Assembly (NCBI GenBank): GCA_020631815.1
Contig: JACKGW010000013.1
Span: forward strand, 1-64,000
Direction of reading: 5' to 3'
DNA from: Planctomycetota bacterium
GTDB lineage: Bacteria > Planctomycetota > PLA2 > JAEUHO01
DNA: 64,000 nt
The position numbers and the translations under genes were made by a program. The notes under the pieces were generated by a model. That model had not been told where the DNA came from. It worked only from the letters and a program-made list of their open reading frames with translations, and did no database searches. Shown in pieces: positions 1 to 6,552 of this stretch. Numbering within the stretch: position 1 is the first letter of the stretch; each line of letters starts with the position of its first letter.

Positions 1-116
1 GTCGAAGAGCAGGATGAGGTGCCTGCCGACTTCGCGTACATCACTGCCCCACTTCGAAAGCTATGCGAGGCCGCCCTGGGGACGGGGAATCCGATTCGGT
101 GGGCATAGGCCGGCTG

Positions 117-177
117 CGGAGTGCGGGCAATTCGCATGCATTGGGAGCCAACTTTCGTGAACTTTGCCCGCACTCCG
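117..177. repeat. Inverted repeat tipped with CGGAGT (palindromic element, copy 1)
   Basis: Two perfect 14-nt arms (117-130 and 164-177) flank a 33-nt centre. The right arm continues into GTAC, so read outward-in it begins GTACGGAGTGCGGG. This resembles the arms of the longer palindrome at 12788-12885, which begin GTACGGAGTCGGG. It lies downstream of the DUF4365 gene's stop. There is no T-run, so it is not a classic terminator. No gene was found in 1-276. Confidence 0.55.
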
Positions 178-276
178 TACTCTGAGGGAGCCGCGGGTGC
201 TCGATGTGGGGCAAGCGTGGCACCTCGTACGCGCATCTCCAGCCCGAGGCACTTCTCCCGCGGCGGGCGGAAGTTG

Positions 277-2076
277 CTAGGACTTCGGAGGGCTGTCCTG
301 ACGAGCCTGCCACGCGCGAGTCCAGCGCCAGGCTTCGGAGTGTGGAGATCGGTCTGGGCACTTCGTGCAGAACCGCTCTTTGAACTCACGGGCGGCGTCG
401 TCGAGGACCAGGTTCTCGACCTCGTAGCCGTGTAGCGTGCAGACCAACCTCTTGACGGCAGCGCTGGGCATCTGCAGTTGCGATGCTACGGCGTTCAAGG
501 GGCCACATGCGATGTAGGCGTGGACGCAATGCCTCAGAGCGCGCTCCGGGTTCAAATCGAGCAAGCCCTGACGCGCAAGGGCGGCACGTGGATCCTTGGG
601 GTCCGCGAGGTCGATGCCGTACCCAGCGATGATCTCGCGGTACATGTGCGCCTCGTCCTCGATACTGGGGCCATCAGGCGGTGCGGCCGCAAACGTAGCC
701 ACTGCCCGATCGAGGTCATCCTCTAGGTCGGCACGGACACGGTCATCCAGGATTCGTGCTGCTACTGCCCTGGCTTGCTCTGCTCTGCGCCCCACATCGT
801 CCGCATCATCTGGATCGGCCAGGGTCATGAACGTGCTTGCGCAGAGAGCAGCGTGGCTCCACATGTGGCCGCGTAGAGCCGCCTCCACCGCCAAAGTACG
901 CACAGAGTCGAACCACGCGAGGATGGACTTTCGGGTGTCCACCGTCGAAGCGTCGCGGAGTCGGATTTGGGCGGGCAAGATTGCCCGGCACATGCTCGGG
1001 AAAAGTAGGGAGACTGCGGTCACTTCACCGCGGGCCGTAACCGAGGCCACTGCTGTATGGAGCCGGTGAAGCGCGCGATTGAGTCGCGCGATCGTCGCAT
1101 TCCGAGCAATCGCAACGACGGCCTTCGCAGCCGCATCGCCGAACTCGGCGTGGCTCTTCGCGCTCAGGAAGAGACCCCAGTCTGCTTCGACCAAGACTTG
1201 CAGGCGAGCGATGCGTGCAAGGAGCCGCGCGTACGCACGCAGGAACGGGCCGGCGTCCGCATCTGCCCGAACGATCTGGATCAGTAGGTTCGCGGTGCGA
1301 AGGTACAGTCTTCGGTGCGCGGAGTGATCTCCGCGTGTACCGGTCGCCAGCATGTTGCTGCGAATTAGAAACTCTGCCCCCTGTACGCGCCCGCGGGTAC
1401 TCGTCTCGTTGGACGTAAGCATCGACTCTGCGGCGCCCTGGGCTTCGACATACTCCTCGCGCCGGATCATCCGCTCAATCTGCTCGCAGCGGGCGACTTC
1501 CGCCTTTGAGCGCAGCGCCATTGCAGTCGAATCTATGTCATCGTCATCGCGGAGCAGGCGTGCGACCGATGCCTCAGAGAGTGCGGCGGCGGCCCTCAGC
1601 GCAATGTCCTCATACCCCTTGCCGACTGCTTCAAGGACTCTCACTACTGCCTCAGGCAGCACGCGGTCGTCCGAGAACTGGACCGTCATCGTGTCCTGCC
1701 CACTCTCGCGAGCCTGACGGAGCGCGGTCTCGAATTCGCGATTGCCCTGCAGCAGTGTCCAGTACACGCGCGGCTGCAGCGTATCGACGAGAACGTAGAC
1801 AACGGGAAGCGGGAGGCGGTGCTGGTAGGTCAGTCGCTCCACTGGAAGGCCATGCAGTACCGGGCCTTGTGGGTTGCGCTGCAGGTCCTCAGTCCCCTTC
1901 ACCTGCGCCTTGAAGAGCGCGCCCACGGGCTTGTCGCCTTGGGTCACCTCCAGTTCGAAGTCGATGCCGTAGTCTTCTTGGTCCTCTTGGCTGCGCGTGA
2001 CCCAGTTGCTGGGGCAGACCTCCTGAAAGACCCTCGTGGCCCGCCGGCCAATCTCCCTGCTGGTTGCCTTGGCCAA
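277..2076 (-). CDS. DUF4365 domain protein, putative PD-(D/E)XK nuclease-like
   Basis: A 599-residue protein starting at TTG. The first ~130 residues match the DUF4365 family: a DYGIDFELEV stretch followed about 20 residues later by FKAQVKG, the Asp then Gln-x-Lys spacing of PD-(D/E)XK nuclease-like folds. The remaining ~450 residues are helical and unrecognised. Near the C-terminus is an HTH-like stretch and a single CTKC motif. The gene looks visibly less GC-rich than its neighbours. It lies just beyond a duplicated tRNA-Pro 3' end, a common location for acquired genes. DUF4365 proteins are often found in defence or mobile contexts, so a defence or nucleic-acid role is plausible but inferred. 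The domain assignment is fairly firm; the activity is not shown. Confidence 0.75.
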   Translation of the reverse strand: MAKATSREIGRRATRVFQEVCPSNWVTRSQEDQEDYGIDFELEVTQGDKPVGALFKAQVKGTEDLQRNPQGPVLHGLPVERLTYQHRLPLPVVYVLVDTLQPRVYWTLLQGNREFETALRQARESGQDTMTVQFSDDRVLPEAVVRVLEAVGKGYEDIALRAAAALSEASVARLLRDDDDIDSTAMALRSKAEVARCEQIERMIRREEYVEAQGAAESMLTSNETSTRGRVQGAEFLIRSNMLATGTRGDHSAHRRLYLRTANLLIQIVRADADAGPFLRAYARLLARIARLQVLVEADWGLFLSAKSHAEFGDAAAKAVVAIARNATIARLNRALHRLHTAVASVTARGEVTAVSLLFPSMCRAILPAQIRLRDASTVDTRKSILAWFDSVRTLAVEAALRGHMWSHAALCASTFMTLADPDDADDVGRRAEQARAVAARILDDRVRADLEDDLDRAVATFAAAPPDGPSIEDEAHMYREIIAGYGIDLADPKDPRAALARQGLLDLNPERALRHCVHAYIACGPLNAVASQLQMPSAAVKRLVCTLHGYEVENLVLDDAAREFKERFCTKCPDRSPHSEAWRWTRAWQARQDSPPKS

Positions 2077-2222
2077 CGTCTCGCCCCCTCTCCCCGCAGG
2101 CTACGCCCGTCTGCATCGTCAGCAATTCGTCAGCAGCCATGGCGACTTCCGCGGTACTTGCGGGGTACTCGCGCGGTAGACTGCCCCCGACATCCGAGGG
2201 CGCGCATCGGCGCGGACATGGC

Positions 2223-2256
2223 GGGAGCCCGGAAGACAGGTGTCTACCGGGCTCCC
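2223..2256 (-). terminator. Strong hairpin beside the tRNA-Pro 3'-end fragment
   Basis: Ten perfect outer pairs (GGGAGCCCGG with CCGGGCTCCC), one A-A mismatch, five more pairs (AGACA with TGTCT) and a two-base GG loop. On the minus strand it lies 4 nt beyond the CCA of the partial tRNA-Pro copy, so it may be the original tRNA terminator, now separated from the intact tRNA. It lacks a clear U-tract. Confidence 0.45.
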
Positions 2257-2260
2257 AAGA

Positions 2261-2286
2261 TGGTCGGGGCGACTGGATTCGAACCA
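2261..2286 (-). repeat. 26-bp duplicate of the tRNA-Pro 3' end (att-like direct repeat)
   Basis: These 26 bases are identical to 2540-2565, which encode the T-arm, acceptor 3' strand and CCA of the intact tRNA-Pro. The two copies are 279 bp apart in the same orientation. Such a repeat is the usual trace of an integrase-mediated insertion at a tRNA 3' end. Beyond the repeat the sequence also has weak D-arm-like resemblance (GAGCGCAGC on the minus strand), so a decayed tandem tRNA copy is the alternative. Confidence 0.6.
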
Positions 2287-2333
2287 ACGCCACCCTCCGC
2301 TGCGCTCCGGGGGCGTAGCGCGATCGTGTCGTC

Positions 2334-2357
2334 AGGGGGAGTCATGTGACTCCCCCT
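2334..2357. repeat. Perfect 11-bp inverted repeat, 2-nt centre
   Basis: AGGGGGAGTCA and its exact complement TGACTCCCCCT are separated by TG. It lies in the 253-bp spacer between the two tRNA-Pro 3'-end copies. The rest of that spacer (2287-2539) has further small GC hairpins, including CTGGGGC/GCCCCAG at 2516-2532 just past the tRNA, and no convincing gene. Confidence 0.6.
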
Positions 2358-2539
2358 ACGCGCCGCGCTGCGCATTCGCGCAGACGCTTCGCTACCCCCT
2401 CACCCGGTCGCTGGTTAGGGCGCCCGCAGACAGAAGGCGAGTCCTGAACCAGCGCCCCTCGTGACGCGGCCCTGTCCCTACCTCGGGCGACGTCCGCTCA
2501 CCCTTCAGCGGGGTCCTGGGGCGGAGCCCCAGCGAAAAG

Positions 2540-2616
2540 TGGTCGGGGCGACTGGATTCGAACCAGCGACCTCCTGCTCCCGAAGCAGGCGCGCTACCAA
2601 GCTGCGCTACGCCCCG
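2540..2616 (-). tRNA. tRNA-Pro (anticodon CGG)
   Basis: A 77-nt tRNA with encoded CCA. The acceptor stem CGGGGCG pairs with CGCCCCG. The anticodon stem CCTGC/GCAGG encloses loop TTCGGGA, giving anticodon CGG, which reads the CCG proline codon. The T-arm contains GGTTCGAATCC. A TACCCT hexamer at 2634-2639 lies 17 nt upstream of the 5' end and may be its -10 element. Its last 26 nt are duplicated at 2261-2286. Confidence 0.95.
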
Positions 2617-2633
2617 ATCTGGCGCGGGCGGGG

Positions 2634-2639
2634 AGGGTA
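2634..2639 (-). promoter_or_regulatory. Putative -10 hexamer TACCCT for tRNA-Pro
   Basis: On the minus strand TACCCT ends 17 nt before the tRNA 5' end, which would leave a short leader for 5' processing. The same hexamer lies just before the starts of priA and of the metallopeptidase at 63173. No clear -35 is seen. Confidence 0.4.
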
Positions 2640-2687
2640 CACCGGCCGCCCCTGGTGTCGGACGGATTGGCGGGGTGGCGGGCCGGG

Positions 2688-2996
2688 CTACCCCACCGAA
2701 GGGGTATCGCCCCCCTCGTCGTCGGCGGGGGGCTCGTCGTCGGGGTCGTCGGGGAAGGATGCCGGGGTGGCGAGGATCTCCTCGGCCTGGGCGCGGTCGG
2801 CTTCGGGGACGAAGACGCGGATCAGGCCCTCGCCCATGGCCCGCTGGGTGGCGGCCCACTCGTCCATGAGGCCGTCCCGGGTGTCCAGGCGGGCGTCGAT
2901 GCCCTCGCTCACGAGGCGGCCCACGATGAGCTCGCCTTCGAAGGCGGTGGCGACCCTACGGATCTCGACGAACCGGCCTTCGTGGCGCTCGGCCAT
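2688..2996 (-). CDS. DUF2007-type putative signal-transducing protein
   Basis: A 102-residue cytoplasmic protein. It has the small DUF2007 fold pattern: an early VATAFEGELIVGRLVSEGI stretch (change of ligand-binding loop and helix) and a closing strand LIRVFVPEADRAQAEEIL, followed by an acidic proline-rich tail of about 25 residues. The start is supported by GGAGG six nt upstream. DUF2007 proteins resemble PII-like small modules but have no established general function. It is a single gene, transcribed toward the tRNA. Confidence 0.75.
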   Translation of the reverse strand: MAERHEGRFVEIRRVATAFEGELIVGRLVSEGIDARLDTRDGLMDEWAATQRAMGEGLIRVFVPEADRAQAEEILATPASFPDDPDDEPPADDEGGDTPSVG

Positions 2997-3153
2997 GGGT
3001 TACCTCCGCTCGCACCGCGGCGTCAGCCATCCGTTCGGTCCCGTGGCGGTCCCGCGGGGCCCGACGGCCCGGACGGACGGGGGGATCCGGGCCCACGTCC
3101 CTAGCATGGACCGCCCGGCGGCGGGATGCCCCTGATTCCGCCCAGGAGCCTCC

Positions 3154-4041
3154 ATGCGCATCTTCGAGCCCCACGCCCACATGTTCAGCCGTGTCACGGA
3201 CGACTACGAGCGCATGGCGCTCTGCGGCGTCCGCGCGGTCCTCGAGCCGGCTTTCTGGCTGGGCCAGAACCGTACGTCGGTGGGCACCTTCGTCGACTAC
3301 TTCGACACCCTCCTCGGGTGGGAGCGCTTCCGCGCGCAGCAGTTCGGCATCCACCACTTCTGCACCATGGCCCTCAACCCGCGCGAGGCCAACGACGACC
3401 GCGTCAACGCCGACGTCCTCGCCGTCCTGCCGCGCTACCTCGAGAAGGACAGCGTGCTCGGCGTGGGCGAGATCGGGCTGGACGACCAGACGCCGAAGGA
3501 AGAGAAGTTCTTCGCCGAGCAGGTGCAGTTGGCCATCCGTCACGACCTGCCGGTGCTCGTGCACACCCCCCACCGCGACAAGAAGAAGGGCTTCGAGCGC
3601 TGCATCGACATCCTGAAGGAGAGTGGCATCCCCATGGAGCGGGTGCTGCTCGACCACGGCAACGAGATCACGATCAAGCTCACGCGTGACCTCGGCTGCT
3701 ACTCGGGCTTCTCCATCTACCCCAACACGAAGATGGACCCGCTGCGGATGAGCAAGATCGTCGTCGAGTACGGCGTGGACCGCATGATCATCAACAGCGC
3801 GTGCGACTGGGGCGTCAGCGACCCGCTCATGATCCCGCGCACGATCGTCAAGCTGCAGCAGGCACGCGTGCCCGATGCCGACATCGAGCAGCTGGTCTGG
3901 AAGAACCCCATCGCGTTCTTCGCCCAGAGCGGACGTCTGCAGGAGAACGACCTCGCCTGGCCCGCCTCGGCCGACCTGCGCGAGACGTTCGAGGGCAACA
4001 GCGTGTTGCGCGGCCAGGACCCCGCCGCGCTCCAGCCGTGA
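3154..4041 (+). CDS. eboB: TatD-family metal-dependent hydrolase, EboB-like
   Basis: A 295-residue TIM-barrel hydrolase of the amidohydrolase/TatD superfamily. Likely metal ligands are H7 and H9 (PHAHM), E106 (GVGEIGLD), H137 (LVHTPH), H168 (LDHGNE) and D218 (ACDWG). It differs from ordinary TatD DNases by PHAH in place of DxHxH and by an SACDWG motif. Its stop overlaps the GTG of the next gene (GTGA), and that gene encodes an EboA-domain protein. This pairing matches the start of the ebo cluster, where EboB is a TatD-like protein. The ebo genes are linked to moving secondary-metabolite precursors across the inner membrane in cyanobacteria; substrate here is unknown. AGGAG lies upstream of the ATG. 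Confidence 0.8.
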   Translation: MRIFEPHAHMFSRVTDDYERMALCGVRAVLEPAFWLGQNRTSVGTFVDYFDTLLGWERFRAQQFGIHHFCTMALNPREANDDRVNADVLAVLPRYLEKDSVLGVGEIGLDDQTPKEEKFFAEQVQLAIRHDLPVLVHTPHRDKKKGFERCIDILKESGIPMERVLLDHGNEITIKLTRDLGCYSGFSIYPNTKMDPLRMSKIVVEYGVDRMIINSACDWGVSDPLMIPRTIVKLQQARVPDADIEQLVWKNPIAFFAQSGRLQENDLAWPASADLRETFEGNSVLRGQDPAALQP

Positions 4042-4832
4042 CCGATCACGTCCCGGACCTGACGGGCCACGCCGAGGCCCTGCTGCCCGACGGCGCCCGC
4101 ACGTGGTGGAACCAGGCGCTCGCCCGCGCCCGCGACGAGGGGCCAGAGGCCCTGCCCGAGCTCTTCCCCGCGCTCCGGCGGCGGATCGGCACGACCGGGC
4201 TGTCGGCCGGCATGTTCCGCGAGACCCCTTACCTCGTGGACCTCGATGCGTGGCGCGCCTGCGACGCGGCGGGCCATGTGCTGCTCGAAGCGGCGGGCTC
4301 GCACGACGGGCCGGCCACCGACCTCTTCCTGCGCGGGGATCTCGAGGAGCGCACCATCGTCTTGAAGGCGATGACGCTACGCCCCATCAGCCCCGACACC
4401 ATCGCGTTGCTCGGCGAGGTGCAGCGCACGAACACGGTGCGGCACGTCGAGGCGGGCGTGCTCGACGCCAACCTCGCCGTGCGCGCACTCGAGGCCGGCG
4501 GCCCCATGACGGGCTTCTCGCAGGACGACTTGCACCGCCTCGTGCTCAAGCTCGCGTTCCTCGACCTGCCCGTGGCTCGTGCATACGGCGTGCTCGACCA
4601 CGCGACGGCCGAGCTCTCGCAAATGCTCGAGGACTTCGCGCAGGAGCGCGAGGCCGCCGGTCGCCCGGTGTGGGCCGACACGTGGCGGTTCCTCGGCCGC
4701 GCCGCCATCGCGACGAGCCGCGAGCGCTTGGCCGCGGGCCTGGCCCACGCCCAGCCCGAGGTGCGCGCGGCGGCCCGTGACGGCGTGCAGGCGTTCGGCG
4801 ACACGGACCTGCTGAAGCAACTCGACGCGTAG
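4038..4832 (+). CDS. eboA: EboA-domain protein
   Basis: A 264-residue helical protein starting at GTG within a GTGA overlap with eboB, so the two are translationally coupled. Diagnostic EboA features are the stretch RTIVLKAMTLRP, an RTN motif (QRTNTVRHVEAGVLDAN), the LVLKLAFLDLP segment and the following helix LSQMLEDFAQEREAAGR ending near DTWRFLG. EboA has no known enzymatic activity; it is one of two conserved cytoplasmic components of ebo loci. The usual companions EboC (UbiA-like prenyltransferase), EboD, EboE and EboF are not adjacent: the next gene is convergent and only 10 nt away. Confidence 0.85.
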   Translation: MTDHVPDLTGHAEALLPDGARTWWNQALARARDEGPEALPELFPALRRRIGTTGLSAGMFRETPYLVDLDAWRACDAAGHVLLEAAGSHDGPATDLFLRGDLEERTIVLKAMTLRPISPDTIALLGEVQRTNTVRHVEAGVLDANLAVRALEAGGPMTGFSQDDLHRLVLKLAFLDLPVARAYGVLDHATAELSQMLEDFAQEREAAGRPVWADTWRFLGRAAIATSRERLAAGLAHAQPEVRAAARDGVQAFGDTDLLKQLDA

Positions 4833-4842
4833 CGTCGGGGCC

Positions 4843-6552
4843 TCAGGCTCGGGGTTCGTCGCTGCCCGGCGCCTTGCCCGCCTTGGGCCAGGCCTTGGGC
4901 CACTCGCGGATGTTGAGGTCGCGCTGCGGGAACGGGATCTCGATGCCCGCTCGCTGGAAGGCGCTGAACACCGCGCGGTGCAGGTCGCTCGAGATCGCGA
5001 AGCGATCCGACGAGGCCCCCGTCCAGCAGCGCAGCACCCAGTCCACGGACGAGTCGCCGAAGCCCAGCAGGCGTGCGTGCGGCGCAGGGTCCGACAGGAT
5101 CCGACCATCGCGTCGCGCCACCTCGAGCAGCGCCTCCTCGACGGCGCGCATGTCGCTGCCGTAGCCCACGCCGACGTTGATCACGATGCGCGCCGTCGGC
5201 ATGTCGTAGGACAGGTTGGTGAGGCGCTCGCCGATCATCTCCCGGTTGGGGATGGTGACGGTCGTCTGGTCCATGGTGCGGATCTTGGTGCCACGCAGGC
5301 GGATCGCCTCGACCGTGCCCGAGGTGCCGCCGACTTCCACCGTGTCGCCGATGCGTACCGGCCGCTCGAGCAGCATGATCAAGCCGCTGAAGAAGTTGGC
5401 GAAGATGTCCTGGAGGCCGAACGCCAAGCCGACACCGAACGCGCCAGCGAACACCGCGAGGGCCGACGTGTCGATGCCCAGCGTCTCGAGCAGCAGCATG
5501 GCCGTCACGACCCACACGACGTAGCGCAGGATCGTCAGCACCGCGTAGCGGATGCCCGTATCGAGGTTGATGCGCGGGAAGACGAGGAAGATCAGCAGGT
5601 TGCGCAGGAGCGCGCCAACCAGGATGACCGTGGCCACGCCCACGAAGCCACCGAACAACCCGCCCCAGGTGGGGCCGCTGCCGAACAAGCGCGTCGTGCT
5701 GAGCTCGGCCACGACTTGGCCGGTGGGATCCCATGCGCGGCGGATCAGCCAGAACGCCGCGATCCACCCGCCGACCTTGAGCGCCCCCATCAGGATGCGC
5801 TCGATGCCGATGAAGGCGGGGGACGGCCCCGACTCCGTGTCGCCACGCTCTTCGGCGGCTTCCGCCTGCATGAGGTGCAGGGCCCGCCCGAGGCGGCGGT
5901 TGACGAACCGGACCGCCAAGACGACGCCGGCAATCCCGAGAACCGTGAGCCCCGTGCTGGCGGCGACCCAGCGCGCGAGCCCGAGGTAGCCCAGGCCACG
6001 GGCCACGACGTAGAACAACGCCAGCGCGATGCCCACGGGCCAGCCGATGCGCACGAACAAGTGCCGCAGCAAGCCGAGCCAGGTGTCCTTGCTCGGCGGG
6101 CGCATCCATCGCAGGAAGCCCAGGCGTGCCAGGAGCGCGGCGCCCACCAGGACGAGCCCGGCGTTGCGCGCGACCTCGAACAGGCGCGCCGCCGCGGGGC
6201 TCCAGCCGTTGACGTGGATCAGCCAGATGGCCAGCTCCGTGGCGAGCACCACGAAGGCCAGACCCTTGAGGATGTTGCTGATGCGCTCCGCGCGGCTGTC
6301 ACCCACCTTCACGAGGCGCAAGCCGGGGCGCAGCGGGGAGAGCACCTCCTTCGTGAGCGCCACGGCCAACGCGTAGGCGAGCACGAACCACGAGGAGCGA
6401 CGCGCCTGCTCGGCCAGGGCGTCGCTCGCACCGAGCCAGCCGGGAACGAGATGCAGGCAGAGGACCACGGCCAGAGGCGTGAGGAGGCGCCAGAACACGC
6501 GCACGAGGCGCACGCCGGGCACGAGCGGTGCGGAGGTGAACACGACGTTCAT
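4843..6552 (-). CDS. MscS-family mechanosensitive ion channel
   Basis: A 569-residue inner-membrane channel. The N-terminal ~290 residues carry about seven hydrophobic segments. The C-terminal half is a canonical MscS core: a Gly/Ala-rich pore helix (ALAVFAGAFGVGLAFGLQDI), the beta-domain with VRIGDTVEVGG, GTKIRTMDQTTVTIPN and a C-terminal alpha/beta domain ending with FPQRDLNI. Extra N-terminal helices are typical of the larger MscK/MscM-type channels. It overlaps the upstream coiled-coil gene by ATGA, so the pair likely forms one channel encoded in two pieces. Role: release of solutes on hypo-osmotic shock. Confidence 0.93.
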   Translation of the reverse strand: MNVVFTSAPLVPGVRLVRVFWRLLTPLAVVLCLHLVPGWLGASDALAEQARRSSWFVLAYALAVALTKEVLSPLRPGLRLVKVGDSRAERISNILKGLAFVVLATELAIWLIHVNGWSPAAARLFEVARNAGLVLVGAALLARLGFLRWMRPPSKDTWLGLLRHLFVRIGWPVGIALALFYVVARGLGYLGLARWVAASTGLTVLGIAGVVLAVRFVNRRLGRALHLMQAEAAEERGDTESGPSPAFIGIERILMGALKVGGWIAAFWLIRRAWDPTGQVVAELSTTRLFGSGPTWGGLFGGFVGVATVILVGALLRNLLIFLVFPRINLDTGIRYAVLTILRYVVWVVTAMLLLETLGIDTSALAVFAGAFGVGLAFGLQDIFANFFSGLIMLLERPVRIGDTVEVGGTSGTVEAIRLRGTKIRTMDQTTVTIPNREMIGERLTNLSYDMPTARIVINVGVGYGSDMRAVEEALLEVARRDGRILSDPAPHARLLGFGDSSVDWVLRCWTGASSDRFAISSDLHRAVFSAFQRAGIEIPFPQRDLNIREWPKAWPKAGKAPGSDEPRA

